Assembly: GCA_045617845.1 (NCBI GenBank)
Contig: JAZLJL010000014.1
Span: 20,055-84,054 of the forward strand
Length of the DNA: 64,000 nt
Direction of reading: 5' to 3'
DNA from: UBA1181 sp045617845
Lineage (GTDB): Bacteria; Bacteroidota; Bacteroidia; Bacteroidales; Paludibacteraceae
Below, in pieces: positions 7,987 through 17,175 of this stretch (position 1 is the first letter of the stretch; each line of letters begins with the position of its first letter). A program made the position numbers and the translations under genes. A model generated the notes under the pieces. That model did not search any database. It was not told the DNA's origin and was given only the letters and a program-made list of their open reading frames with translations.

Positions 7987-8670
7987 TTACTCCCAGTTTC
8001 CTGAGTTATTGTTTGGTGAAGAAATGTCGCCCACTTTCAAACCTGCGAATTTAGTAAGTGTTTTCGCTTTTGCGTTGAGGTTGACGATTTCTTGTTTGTT
8101 CAAACCGTTCAAGTATGTGTCGTAAGGGACGCTAGCTTCGAACAATGGAACAACGACTTGTGATTTGGTGGTGAACATTGTAGCCTTCAAATCAAATTTA
8201 GCTTGGCCATTGGTGAAAGGAACCAAGTCGAGCGTGTCTGCGTTGAAGTTAGCTCCGAAGATGGATGCCTTCACGCTTACGAAGTTGGTATCACGACGGA
8301 AATTGGTCATGAAGGAATCGTAATCGCCGATGCCATATTTAGATGCGTCCTCAGGCAACAATTGGAGAGCGATCTCTTCAGTCAAGCCTAATTTCAATTG
8401 TTCATCGGTCAATTCACCCTTTTTTGCGACTTTAGGAATCACACCGTTATTGATGAAGTAGATCAAATCGCTCATTTTATCCGCATATTTTTCGTTTGCC
8501 TCGCAATATGCGATTTGGGCTTTACGGATATTGACCAATTTCTCGATGACAACTTGGTCGCGGCTAGCTTTTTCTTCTTCGAATTCAATTGGGTTTTTCA
8601 CACTTCTATAGCACATGTACGCTAAAAGAACTGAAGCGACGGCTAAAAGGGCTATAATTACGTTTTTCAT
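7987..8670 (-). CDS. Membrane-anchored protein of unknown function
   Basis: The ATG ending at 8670 places a hydrophobic anchor directly at the N-terminus (KNVIIALLAVASVLLAYMC), followed by a charged helix with a pilin-like look (EEKASRDQVVIEKLVNIRKAQIAYCEANEKY). That arrangement of one N-terminal helix, a long amphipathic helix and a small soluble domain recalls pseudopilins, but no GFxxxE processing motif is present. About 227 residues. It lies just upstream of DUF3822 in the same direction and divergent from the helicase gene, whose start is about 100 bases away. Confidence 0.65.
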   Translation of the reverse strand: MKNVIIALLAVASVLLAYMCYRSVKNPIEFEEEKASRDQVVIEKLVNIRKAQIAYCEANEKYADKMSDLIYFINNGVIPKVAKKGELTDEQLKLGLTEEIALQLLPEDASKYGIGDYDSFMTNFRRDTNFVSVKASIFGANFNADTLDLVPFTNGQAKFDLKATMFTTKSQVVVPLFEASVPYDTYLNGLNKQEIVNLNAKAKTLTKFAGLKVGDISSPNNNSGNWE

Positions 8671-8774
8671 ATTATTAAAATAATTATTTTTGTTTCGATT
8701 TTTATTCAAAGCACAAAAATAAAAAAAAAGGTTTTAACAAGGTGTTTAATCCTAAGTTATTTTAAAAAAAAGTG

Positions 8775-10163
8775 ATGAAACGCTTCCTTTCGGACAAAAT
8801 CAGAACTGCATTTGAGCATGAGCCTACTTCCCAACAGGGTGAACTGATCGAGGCGTTAAGTTCTTTTGTGGTGGATGGGTTGGACCATCTTTTCCTTTTG
8901 AAGGGATATGCGGGCACGGGAAAGACGTCGGTCGTCTCCGCCTTGATCAAGGTGATGGACGAGCTGGAACAGCCTGTTGTCTTGATGGCGCCGACGGGTC
9001 GTGCCGCTAAGGTGTTGGCGTCGTATTCCGGTCATCATGCCTACACCATCCATAAGAAGATTTACCGTCAAAGGGTGGGAGGGAGCGTCGATGACGATTT
9101 CTCTTTGAATGTCAATCTGCATAAACATACGCTTTTCATTGTCGACGAGGCCTCTATGTTGGCGAATGCGGGTGATTCCGCTTTCGGCACGGGGAACCTT
9201 TTGGATGACTTGATGACTTATGTCTATGGCGGAGATGGCTGCCGCGTCGTCTTGGTGGGCGATACCGCGCAGTTGCCTCCGGTAGGTCAGGCTGAGAGTC
9301 CCGCCTTGTGTTCCGATTTCATGATGGGTTATGGCTTCCCTGTGGATGAGTATGTGTTGACCGATGTGGTGAGGCAGGCGAACGAGTCGGGCATCTTATA
9401 CAATGCGACGAGCCTACGGTTGATGTTGATGCAGGGGTTCGAGGGCGCGTTCCCTAAGGTGGATATGGATTTCCCTGACATCAAGAAGGTGTCGGGTGAG
9501 GATCTTATAGAGGAGATCTCTTCCGCTTACGGACGTGATGGAATGGACGAGTCGATCATCATCTCGCGATCGAATAAGCGTACCAATATCTTCAACGAGG
9601 GTATCCGTAATAGGATTTTGTACCGTGAGGAGGATTTCTCTTCGGGTGATTGGGTGATGGTGGTCAAGAACAACTACTTCTGGGCGAAGCAGACGGATGG
9701 CAAGCTGGATTTCATCGCGAACGGCGACATCGCCGAGGTGCGCAGGACACGCAGGCGGAGCGACGTGTATGGTTTCCATTTCGCGGAGGCGACGCTCTAT
9801 TTCCCTGATTACGATATTGAGATCGAGGCGAAGATTTTGTTGGATACGCTCCGTAGCGAATCGCCTTCGCTCACCTATGAGGAGAGCAACCGCCTCTTCC
9901 AAGCGGTGCAGGAGGATTATATGCACATAGGCAATAAGCGGGAGCGCATGAAACAGATGAGGGAGGATCCTTTCCTGAACGCGCTGCAGCTGAAGTTCGC
10001 TTATGCCGTCACTTGCCATAAGGCGCAGGGTGGACAGTGGTCTAATGTTTTCTTGGACAAGGGTTATGTGACGGAGGAGATGGTGAACGCCGAGTATCTC
10101 CGTTGGCTCTACACCGCCTTCACGCGGGCCACGAAAAAATTATATTTGATTAATTGGGACTGA
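8775..10163 (+). CDS. RecD-like superfamily 1 DNA helicase
   Basis: 462 residues from ATG 8775 (a GTG lies one codon earlier). Walker A GYAGTGKTS is near residue 42, followed by motif Ia MAPTGRAAKV, Walker B VDEASM, motif III GDTAQLPPVG, and motifs V/VI TCHKAQGGQW and YTAFTRATKKL near the C-terminus. This is the AAA_30 plus UvrD_C_2 architecture of compact RecD-like helicases common in Bacteroidota. It lacks the N-terminal regulatory part of RecD2. It likely unwinds 5'-3' during DNA repair. Confidence 0.9.
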   Translation: MKRFLSDKIRTAFEHEPTSQQGELIEALSSFVVDGLDHLFLLKGYAGTGKTSVVSALIKVMDELEQPVVLMAPTGRAAKVLASYSGHHAYTIHKKIYRQRVGGSVDDDFSLNVNLHKHTLFIVDEASMLANAGDSAFGTGNLLDDLMTYVYGGDGCRVVLVGDTAQLPPVGQAESPALCSDFMMGYGFPVDEYVLTDVVRQANESGILYNATSLRLMLMQGFEGAFPKVDMDFPDIKKVSGEDLIEEISSAYGRDGMDESIIISRSNKRTNIFNEGIRNRILYREEDFSSGDWVMVVKNNYFWAKQTDGKLDFIANGDIAEVRRTRRRSDVYGFHFAEATLYFPDYDIEIEAKILLDTLRSESPSLTYEESNRLFQAVQEDYMHIGNKRERMKQMREDPFLNALQLKFAYAVTCHKAQGGQWSNVFLDKGYVTEEMVNAEYLRWLYTAFTRATKKLYLINWD

Positions 10164-10327
10164 AAAACAAGTTTGGTTTTGTCGGCCATATTCAGTGTTT
10201 AGGGTTAACTACCCAATAAAAATACAATTTATTTGGGGGTGTTTTTGCCCTGAAACTTTCGCGTAAAAAGCTATCAGTTATTTATAAAGAATGATTATCT
10301 TGCCGCCAAATCAGTTGATAGACACAT

Positions 10328-11008
10328 ATGAAAATTCTCGTTGTGGAAGATGAACCGTCTTTATGTGAGGTGGTTTCGAAAACGCTTGAAAATGAGGGAC
10401 ATGTAGTCGAAAAGGCAATGTCAAGGAGTGAGGCTCAGGATAAGTTGGCGGGATATAGGTATGACTGCATCTTGCTGGACGTGATGTTACCGGATGGTAA
10501 TGGTCTAGATTTGTTGCGCGAATTAAAGCAAGCCAATAGAAGGGAAAACGTTATCGTCGTTTCCGCCAAGGATTCTTTGGAAGATAAGGTGGCCGGTTTG
10601 GATTACGGGGCGGATGATTATCTCTCTAAGCCGTTCCATTTAGCGGAATTGTCCGCTCGGATTAAAAGTGTCGCGAGACGTAGTCAAGGCGGTGGTATGC
10701 GTGGCTTTTCTTTGGGAAATGTCTATTTGGACCCTGAGAGTTTCAGACTTTGGGTGGATGGGAAGGAAATAGCTCTCTTAAAAAAGGAGTTTAATATCTT
10801 GTCTTATTTTATGCAACGGCCTAACCACGTAATAGACAAGTCCGTATTGGCGGAGTCTGTATGGGGGGACCATGCCGATCAGTCGGACGATTTCCATTAT
10901 GTCTATGCGCAGATGAAGAATCTGAGGCGTAAGCTGGTTGGGTCGGGCGCTTCTGTTGAGATCGTTTCCATATATGGTTTCGGGTATAAATTAGTGGAAA
11001 GGCAATAG
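10328..11008 (+). CDS. OmpR/PhoB-family response regulator
   Basis: 226 residues. The receiver domain has the acidic pocket E7/D8, phosphoacceptor D51 in LLDVMLP, conserved Ser/Thr near 80 (VVSAKD) and Lys in SKPF near 102. The C-terminal winged-helix DNA-binding domain runs from about 128 to 225. The histidine kinase gene follows 1 base after the TAG stop. Together with the PepSY-like and beta-barrel genes beyond, it suggests an envelope-sensing system controlling its neighbours, which is inferred from position. Confidence 0.95.
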   Translation: MKILVVEDEPSLCEVVSKTLENEGHVVEKAMSRSEAQDKLAGYRYDCILLDVMLPDGNGLDLLRELKQANRRENVIVVSAKDSLEDKVAGLDYGADDYLSKPFHLAELSARIKSVARRSQGGGMRGFSLGNVYLDPESFRLWVDGKEIALLKKEFNILSYFMQRPNHVIDKSVLAESVWGDHADQSDDFHYVYAQMKNLRRKLVGSGASVEIVSIYGFGYKLVERQ

Positions 11009-11009
11009 T

Positions 11010-12284
11010 ATGAAACTTATTTATAGGCTGGCCATACGTCTTTCTTTGGTGTTGTTGCCTTTATTAGCCCTATGGTCTGTATTCTTCTATTACAGAATGA
11101 TTTCGGAAATTAACGACGAGACGGATGATGCTTTGGAGGATTATTCGGAATCATTAATCATCAGGATGTTGGCTACGGAACAGCTCCCGGATTTGGGTGA
11201 TGGCTCTAATAATAGTTATTCAATCGTTCCTGTTAGTGAGTCTTATGCGCAAACCCATCCTCATATCGAGTATCATGACGAAGATGTCTATTTACCGGAG
11301 AAGGAGGAGACTGAACCTGCGCGCGTCATGAGTGTCATTTTTATGGACAAGAACGAGCGTTATTATGAGTTGAAAGTGATGACGCCTACTTTTGAGAGGG
11401 ATGACTTGTTGAATACTGTGCTGATAGGTGTTCTCGTTGTATATTTCGGAATCCTTCTGAGTGTTCTGATTGTCTCCTTGATCGTTTTCCACAAAAGTTT
11501 ATCTCCTTTCTATGACTTATTGAAATGGCTGGACGAATATTTGCCCGGACATAGGATGAGACCGTTGGATATTAAGACGGACGTGCTGGAGTTTAATAAA
11601 TTGAATACGGCCGTCAGTGAAGCGTTCGGACGATCGGATGAGCTGCATGAACGTCAGAAACAATTCATCGGCAATGTTTCTCATGAGCTACAGACTCCTT
11701 TGGCTGTTATGGGGAACCGTATGGAATGGATGATGGACCAACTTGATTTGAACGAATCACAAATGACCGAGTTGTACAAACTGCGTCAAACGCTGGCTAG
11801 TGCGGTCCGATTGAATAAGACTTTGCTCATGCTCGCCAAGATTGAGGACAAACAATACCCTGATTCACGACCCATTGATCTAGTGCTCCTGTTGGAAGGA
11901 CTTTGTGAGGACTTTGAGGAGATTTATGCCGATAGGGGTATTCGCTGTGTAAAGACTTTTCTTCCTTCTTTTATTGTGCGGATGAATGATACTTTGGCCT
12001 CTGTCCTTTTGTCCAATCTCATCAAGAACGCGTTCACCCACACGGAGAATGGCGGTTCAATCAACATTATGATGACGGCGCATTCCCTTGTGTTTTCTAA
12101 TTCGGGTGTCCGGACTTTGGATGGGAAGCGGATATTCGATAGATTCTATAAGGGAGATGGGGCTAGCGATTCCTCTGGTTTGGGGCTTTCGCTTGTCAAA
12201 GCTATTTGTGAGATGTATGATATCCGTCTGACGTACGACTTTTCGGATTCCATCCACCGGTTCTCGCTTACATGGTCTGACTAA
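11010..12284 (+). CDS. Sensor histidine kinase
   Basis: 424 residues. Two membrane helices (about 8-28 and 135-160) enclose a periplasmic sensor of about 105 residues that is rich in acidic residues. A HAMP-like stretch precedes the HisKA motif FIGNVSHELQTP with phospho-acceptor H225. The ATPase domain shows the N box (SNLIKNAFTHT) and the G2 box (SSGLGLSLVKAI). It phosphorylates the response regulator encoded immediately upstream. Confidence 0.95.
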   Translation: MKLIYRLAIRLSLVLLPLLALWSVFFYYRMISEINDETDDALEDYSESLIIRMLATEQLPDLGDGSNNSYSIVPVSESYAQTHPHIEYHDEDVYLPEKEETEPARVMSVIFMDKNERYYELKVMTPTFERDDLLNTVLIGVLVVYFGILLSVLIVSLIVFHKSLSPFYDLLKWLDEYLPGHRMRPLDIKTDVLEFNKLNTAVSEAFGRSDELHERQKQFIGNVSHELQTPLAVMGNRMEWMMDQLDLNESQMTELYKLRQTLASAVRLNKTLLMLAKIEDKQYPDSRPIDLVLLLEGLCEDFEEIYADRGIRCVKTFLPSFIVRMNDTLASVLLSNLIKNAFTHTENGGSINIMMTAHSLVFSNSGVRTLDGKRIFDRFYKGDGASDSSGLGLSLVKAICEMYDIRLTYDFSDSIHRFSLTWSD

Positions 12285-12403
12285 AATAATTTTTCAGAAA
12301 AAAATTCTCCATTAGTGACAAATTTCAAATTCATTTTACATTCTAGTGTGATATTTGTGATGTGAATTTTAATTGAATGTTTAATATTTAAATTGTTACT
12401 GTT

Positions 12404-12856
12404 ATGAGAATTATTGTAAAAAGATTATTGTTTGTATTAGGATGTATTTCTTTTTTGAGTGTAACCCCTGTAAGTGCGGATACGCAGAAACCTATTACTG
12501 TGGATCAATTGCCTAAAGAGTCGCAGTCTTTCATAAAGCAGTATTTCCCGAATGAGAAGATTGCCTTGGTCTCTATGGAGAAAGATTTTTTGGAGACTAC
12601 CTATAAGGTGATTTTTTCCAATAGCACAAAGGTTGAGTTCAGGAAAGATGGAGAATGGAAGGAAGTCGATTGTAAATTTTTATCGGTTCCGACGGGTATC
12701 ATCCCTGATGGAATAGAAAAAAAGGTGAAAGATCTTTATCCGACGCTCAATATTGTCGAGATTGATAAGTCGAAAAGGGATTATGAAGTGAAATTGTCTT
12801 CGGGAATGGAGCTGACATTCGATCTGAAGAACAATTTGATTGAGATAGATGATTGA
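12404..12856 (+). CDS. PepSY-like secreted protein
   Basis: 150 residues with a signal peptide ending near the VSADT stretch (about residue 27). The mature part has two copies of the PepSY-like pattern (LPKESQSFIKQYFPNEKIA... and IPDGIEKKVKDLYPTLNIV...), each a helix followed by strands, the DUF2874 type known from Bacteroidota periplasmic proteins. It follows the histidine kinase gene by about 120 bases. A near-consensus -7 (GATATTTG) at about 12350 could be a regulated promoter. Such small periplasmic proteins often belong to the regulon of the adjacent kinase; that link is inferred. Confidence 0.75.
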   Translation: MRIIVKRLLFVLGCISFLSVTPVSADTQKPITVDQLPKESQSFIKQYFPNEKIALVSMEKDFLETTYKVIFSNSTKVEFRKDGEWKEVDCKFLSVPTGIIPDGIEKKVKDLYPTLNIVEIDKSKRDYEVKLSSGMELTFDLKNNLIEIDD

Positions 12857-12894
12857 TTGTAAATGACGTTCATACCCTTTTTGAAAGTATGCTT

Positions 12895-13611
12895 ATGAAA
12901 AGAGTATTGTTTATGTTCGCCTTAGGTGCGATGATGGCAGGTTCCGCATATGCGCAAATGGCTAATAAAGGCGATTTTAACTTTGGCTTCACGGTTGGGG
13001 CGGGTTTGTCTGACGTCTGTTTTGATAGAAATTATGAGTTGTCAGCGTTGGGTGACGAGAACCATGGTATCGCCAATTTCCATGGGGGAGTGGTGGCCGA
13101 TTATGCGTTGGCGGATGGTTTCTTCCTTGAAAGCGGTTTGTCTTTTCAACGTAAAGGATATGGATATGAGACCGAATATGAGGAGCGTCTGGAGACGGGA
13201 GAACGGAGCATAGAGACGGATGTGACGGTAAATATGTTCTATTTGCAGGTCCCCTTGCTTTTTAACTATCGTTTCGAGGTGGGAAAAATCGGTTTGATAC
13301 CTCAGATTGGTCCCTATTTCGCCTTGGGTGTAGGAGGGAAGACAAAGATGTCTAATGAAGAGGAATTTGAGCCTATTGTCGGGAAAGAGACGCACAAGCT
13401 GACGGAAACGAAGGTTGCTTCTTTTGACGAATCGACTGGCAACGAGAGGTTTGATATGGGAATCCGATATGCTATTTCCGCCGCTTTTTCGCCGAAGCAA
13501 AAGGTGACGATCGGTTATGATATGGGCTTGATGGATATCGACAGACGTGAAGGAAGCTTGAAAAATAAACATGGTTTGTTGTTCGCTTCGTATACGTTCT
13601 ATTTAAAATGA
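12895..13611 (+). CDS. Outer-membrane beta-barrel protein
   Basis: The ATG at 12895 gives a clean signal peptide (MKRVLFMFALGAMMAGSAYAQ); upstream in-frame starts would extend it with hydrophilic residues. The mature 218 residues alternate hydrophobic and polar residues in about eight strands and end in an aromatic strand (LLFASYTFYLK) typical of the C-terminal outer-membrane beta-signal. It matches the small porin-like barrel family (OMP_b-brl_2 type). It starts 38 bases after the PepSY-like gene, probably in the same transcript. Confidence 0.8.
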   Translation: MKRVLFMFALGAMMAGSAYAQMANKGDFNFGFTVGAGLSDVCFDRNYELSALGDENHGIANFHGGVVADYALADGFFLESGLSFQRKGYGYETEYEERLETGERSIETDVTVNMFYLQVPLLFNYRFEVGKIGLIPQIGPYFALGVGGKTKMSNEEEFEPIVGKETHKLTETKVASFDESTGNERFDMGIRYAISAAFSPKQKVTIGYDMGLMDIDRREGSLKNKHGLLFASYTFYLK

Positions 13612-13662
13612 TAGTCTATCTTTTTCCTGTCGTCTGACGGATGACCGAAAGAGTTATTGTGC

Positions 13663-13702
13663 GAAGGGTGTATCATGGTTTATTGACCTTGATACACCCT
13701 TC
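13663..13702. terminator. Bidirectional terminator between convergent genes
   Basis: GAAGGGTGTATCA and TGATACACCCTTC form a perfect 13-bp stem with a 14-base loop, located midway between the beta-barrel gene (plus) and the S41 protease gene (minus). Confidence 0.8.
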
Positions 13703-13725
13703 TCGTTTGTTATACGAATATTATC

Positions 13726-15312
13726 TTATTCTTCCAACTTTTTCAACGCCTCTTGAATGACCGGATCGTTCTCGTAATAGATGGAGTAGAACGCGTTCTC
13801 TCCGTAGATGTTGCGGAGGATGTAGGAACGGACGATTTGTTCGATCCTAGTCTTGGAGTGGAGTGCTTGGGCATTGTCCCTCTTGATGTTCTTCTTGTCT
13901 GCGAAGTCCAGCACTTTATCGAAGAGGTTTAGTTTCTTGAGGTACTGGTCCGCCTTGGTGTAGTCCGCAAAGTCGTAGAGCTGTTGCCTGTTCTCGTCGG
14001 AGAACTTGAACGAGAAGTCGTACAGGATGCTGGAGTTGACCAGCTTGGTGTAGTAAGGCGAGTTGAACGTGGTGTCGCAAGGCACGAAAACATCCGGCAT
14101 GATGCCTCCGCCTCCGTACACGATCCGTTTCCCTTTGGTGTAGTACTTGATGGTGTCGGTGGTCGCCTTCACGCTGTCTTGGTTATAGAGCTCTCCGTTG
14201 ACGTATCTTTGGAATACCTCTTGTTGGTATTGGTCTTTGTCTCCGTAAGGTTTTTGGATGCAGCGTCCGGATGGAGTGTAGTAGCGCGCCACTGTCAGAC
14301 GGATGGCGGATCCGTCGTTGAGAGGGATCTGTTGTTGTACCAAGCCCTTCCCGAAAGAGCGCCTTCCGATGATGGCTCCTCTGTCGTTGTCTTGGATGCA
14401 TCCCGCGAAAATCTCGCTGGCGGAGGCGGACCATTCATCGATGAGGACGGTTAGAGGATACTCCTTGAATTCACCTGAGCCGTCTGAGATGATGTCTTGT
14501 CTTTTTTGAGCCTTCCCTTCCGTGTAGACGATCATATCGCCTCTTTCGAGGAATTCGTTGATCATATTGACTGCGGCTTCAAGGAATCCTCCCGAGTTGC
14601 TTCTGAGGTCGACGATGAATTTTTTCGCGTTTTCCCTTTTGAGGTCGGTGAGTGCGTTTACGAATTCCGCGTATGTGTTGGAACCGAATTTGCCCACCTT
14701 GATGTATCCCACTTCTTCGTTTATCATGTAGTGGGCGTCGACGCTGTTGACGGGCACGTCGCCCCTTGTGATGTCAAAGGAGAGCAAACTGTCGCTGGTA
14801 TGTCGCTTGATGCCCAATGTGACGTGTGTCCCTTTCGGTCCGCGTAGTTTGTGCATGACGGTTTCGTTAGAAATTTTTTCACCCACGAATAGGGTGTCGT
14901 TCACTTTTACGATTCTGTCGCCCGGAAGGATGCCGAGCTTTTCGGACGGTCCGCCGGTGATTACGCTGATGATCATCACCGTGTCGTTTTGGATGTTGAA
15001 TTGCACGCCGATGCCGGAGAAGCTGCCTTCTAGTTCATCGTTCACCATCTGAAGGTCTTTGGCGGGCACGTAGACGGTGTGCGGGTCCAATTCCTCCATG
15101 ATTTTTGGTATGGCTTTCTCCACGAGCGAGTCGATGTTGACGGTGTCCACGTACTGTAAGTTGATGAGGTTCATCAGCACGTCCATTTTGGAGTCAAGCT
15201 TCAAATGGGTGCGCGTGAAGCGTTCGTTGGCTCTGTTCGTGAGTGTGTATCCCACAAGGACTCCGAGTACCGCCGCGATGGCGACGAATAAAGGATTGAA
15301 GATTTTATGCAT
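13726..15312 (-). CDS. C-terminal processing protease (S41)
   Basis: 528 residues. A signal or anchor helix is at 5-25, a PDZ domain at about 95-175 (with the GIGVQF carboxylate loop), and the S41 catalytic core holds the serine in EWSASASEIFAG and the lysine in RSFGKGLVQQ. The C-terminal extension after about 400 is usual in Bacteroidota CtpA homologues. It acts in the periplasm, trimming or degrading proteins from their C-termini. The dCMP deaminase gene lies 3 bases upstream in the same direction. Confidence 0.93.
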   Translation of the reverse strand: MHKIFNPLFVAIAAVLGVLVGYTLTNRANERFTRTHLKLDSKMDVLMNLINLQYVDTVNIDSLVEKAIPKIMEELDPHTVYVPAKDLQMVNDELEGSFSGIGVQFNIQNDTVMIISVITGGPSEKLGILPGDRIVKVNDTLFVGEKISNETVMHKLRGPKGTHVTLGIKRHTSDSLLSFDITRGDVPVNSVDAHYMINEEVGYIKVGKFGSNTYAEFVNALTDLKRENAKKFIVDLRSNSGGFLEAAVNMINEFLERGDMIVYTEGKAQKRQDIISDGSGEFKEYPLTVLIDEWSASASEIFAGCIQDNDRGAIIGRRSFGKGLVQQQIPLNDGSAIRLTVARYYTPSGRCIQKPYGDKDQYQQEVFQRYVNGELYNQDSVKATTDTIKYYTKGKRIVYGGGGIMPDVFVPCDTTFNSPYYTKLVNSSILYDFSFKFSDENRQQLYDFADYTKADQYLKKLNLFDKVLDFADKKNIKRDNAQALHSKTRIEQIVRSYILRNIYGENAFYSIYYENDPVIQEALKKLEE

Positions 15313-15315
15313 CGT

Positions 15316-15759
15316 TTAGTTTTTTTCGTTTTCAATGATTAAATGTTCTATTTCAACGCCTGCCCGTTTGAGCAATTCGACTCCGTCTAGCGTGTGGTAT
15401 TCTTCCGCGTAGACGACTCGCCGGATGCCTGCTTGTATGATGAGTTTCGCGCATTCTATGCAAGGGGAGGAGGTGACGTAGAGCGTTGCGCCTTCGCTGC
15501 TGTTGAACGACCTCGCCACTTTCGTGATGGCGTTGGCTTCGGCGTGCAGGACGTAAGGTTTCGTCTTGTTGTTTTCCTCGCAGACGTTTTCGAAACCGGA
15601 TGGTGTCCCGTTGTATCCGTCGGATATGATCATTTTGTCCTTCACGATGAGTGCGCCCACTTTGCGTCGTTCGCAGTAGGAGTTCTCCGCCCATATTTGC
15701 GCCATGAGCATGTAACGGCGGTCAAATTGGTGTTTTTTTTCTGTTGATTTTTCTTCCAT
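15316..15759 (-). CDS. dCMP deaminase family protein
   Basis: 147 residues with a cytidine deaminase-like zinc site: HAEANAI near residue 73 and the SPCIECAKLI pair of cysteines near 100. The N-terminal DRRYMLMAQIWAENSYCERRKVGA contains the extra Cys found in dCMP deaminases and ComEB proteins. It converts dCMP to dUMP, the substrate of the thymidylate synthase encoded about 500 bases away on the opposite strand. It precedes the S41 protease gene in a two-gene operon. Confidence 0.92.
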   Translation of the reverse strand: MEEKSTEKKHQFDRRYMLMAQIWAENSYCERRKVGALIVKDKMIISDGYNGTPSGFENVCEENNKTKPYVLHAEANAITKVARSFNSSEGATLYVTSSPCIECAKLIIQAGIRRVVYAEEYHTLDGVELLKRAGVEIEHLIIENEKN

Positions 15760-15803
15760 ATCCGCAAAAATACAATTAATAATACAATTATATCCTTCAT
15801 CAC

Positions 15804-15841
15804 TAAAAAAAGAAAGGGCGAACCTTTCGGATCCGCCCTTC
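15804..15841 (-). terminator. rpsO terminator
   Basis: On the minus strand AAGGGCG and CGCCCTT form a stem, followed by TTCTTTTTTT. It sits 20 bases past the rpsO stop. Confidence 0.85.
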
Positions 15842-15861
15842 CGTCCTTTTTCTCTTCGGGA

Positions 15862-16131
15862 TTACTTACGAAGATCCAAAGCCTTCAAGATAGCACGATA
15901 TCTTTCGATATCGATCTCCTTCAAGTAGTCAAGCATACGACGACGCTTTCCTACGAGGGCCTTCAATGATCTTTGTGTGCCATAATCCTTGCCATTTGAC
16001 TGCATGTGCTCTGTCAAATGAGAAATACGGTATGAAAATAGCGCTATCTGGGCCTCTGGTGAGCCAGTATCGGTATTCGACTTCCCGTATTTGCTGAAGA
16101 TCTCTTGCTTTTTAGCAGCATCTAGATACAT
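15862..16131 (-). CDS. rpsO: 30S ribosomal protein S15
   Basis: 89 residues, the usual S15 length. The conserved TGSPEAQIALFSYRI, the LTEHMQSNGKDYGTQRSL helix and the GKRRRMLDYLK segment that binds 16S rRNA helices are all present. It is monocistronic, with its own promoter and terminator. Confidence 0.98.
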   Translation of the reverse strand: MYLDAAKKQEIFSKYGKSNTDTGSPEAQIALFSYRISHLTEHMQSNGKDYGTQRSLKALVGKRRRMLDYLKEIDIERYRAILKALDLRK

Positions 16132-16165
16132 AGTAATAAGTATTAATTGTTTATAAAATCGGGTG

Positions 16166-16173
16166 CAAAGGTA
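16166..16173 (-). promoter_or_regulatory. rpsO promoter -7 element
   Basis: TACCTTTG on the minus strand is an exact TAnnTTTG match, 34 bases before the rpsO start codon. Confidence 0.65.
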
Positions 16174-16246
16174 ATGATTAATTTATTTCCCGCACCATTT
16201 TTTTTGTATTTTTATTAAATCTTGTCATAAAAATTTCTTGATTGAT

Positions 16247-16254
16247 TATCTTTG
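16247..16254 (+). promoter_or_regulatory. thyA promoter -7 element
   Basis: TATCTTTG is an exact TAnnTTTG match. A TTG at 16222-16224 lies about 22 bases upstream as a possible -33 element. The thyA ATG is 26 bases downstream, and this placement argues against the longer upstream start. Confidence 0.7.
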
Positions 16255-16280
16255 TGCCTATAATATTTAGGAAATCTTTC

Positions 16281-17075
16281 ATGAAACAATATTTAGACCT
16301 TTTACAGCGGGTGCTCGACGAGGGTGTGCAGAAGGGCGACCGTACCGGTACCGGCACTATCAGTGTCTTCGGACACCAAATGCGTTTTAATCTCGAGGAT
16401 GGTTTCCCTCTCCTCACCACGAAAAAGCTTCATCTGAAGTCTATCATCTATGAGTTGTTGTGGTTCCTCAATGGCGACACGAACGTGAAGTATCTCCAGG
16501 ACCATGGCGTCAGGATTTGGAACGAATGGGCCGACCCGGATGGCGGTCTTGGTCATATCTATGGTTACCAGTGGCGGTCTTGGCCGGATTATAATGGCGG
16601 ACACATCGACCAGATTTCCGAGGTGGTGAACACGATTAAGAACGATCCGAACTCCCGCCGCATCATCGTGAGCTCATGGAACGTGGCGGATTTGGATAAG
16701 ATGAACCTTCCTCCTTGCCACGCTTTCTTCCAGTTTTATGTGGCGGATGGCCGTCTCAGCCTCCAGCTTTACCAGCGTAGCGCGGACATCTTCTTGGGCG
16801 TTCCGTTTAACATCGCGTCATATGCCTTGCTGCTTCAGATGATGGCGCAGGTGACGGGTCTCAAAGCGGGCGACTTTGTCCACACTTTGGGCGACGCGCA
16901 TATCTACAACAACCACTTGGAGCAGGTGAAGCTGCAGCTCTCAAGGGATCCTCGTCCGTTGCCTACGATGCGTATCAATCCCGAAAAGAAGGATATCTTC
17001 TCTTTCGAATACGAGGATTTCACGTTGGAGAACTACGACCCGCACCCGCACATCGCAGGGACGGTCTCGGTGTGA
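16281..17075 (+). CDS. thyA: Thymidylate synthase
   Basis: ATG 16281 gives MKQYLDLL and 264 residues, the same length as the Escherichia coli enzyme. An upstream in-frame start would overlap the promoter. The catalytic nucleophile C146 lies in LPPCHAFFQFYV. Further landmarks are DRTGTGT (folate/phosphate region), RSADIFLGVPFNIASYA and the C-terminal HPHIAGTVSV. It methylates dUMP to dTMP using methylene-tetrahydrofolate. The dCMP deaminase and folB nearby belong to connected pathways but are not in one operon. Confidence 0.98.
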   Translation: MKQYLDLLQRVLDEGVQKGDRTGTGTISVFGHQMRFNLEDGFPLLTTKKLHLKSIIYELLWFLNGDTNVKYLQDHGVRIWNEWADPDGGLGHIYGYQWRSWPDYNGGHIDQISEVVNTIKNDPNSRRIIVSSWNVADLDKMNLPPCHAFFQFYVADGRLSLQLYQRSADIFLGVPFNIASYALLLQMMAQVTGLKAGDFVHTLGDAHIYNNHLEQVKLQLSRDPRPLPTMRINPEKKDIFSFEYEDFTLENYDPHPHIAGTVSV

Positions 17076-17102
17076 GATGTTATAATACGTTCGAAAAAAC
17101 AG

Positions 17103-17139
17103 AAAAGGAGATGAGCCTTCGTGACTCATCTCCTTTTTT
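17103..17139. terminator. thyA terminator
   Basis: GGAGATGAG and CTCATCTCC form a 9-bp stem followed by TTTTTT on the plus strand, with an A-rich left flank that permits function toward the convergent gene as well. Confidence 0.85.
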
Positions 17140-17175
17140 CCTTTTTTAATTGGCTATTCTGTTTGTCTTGATACT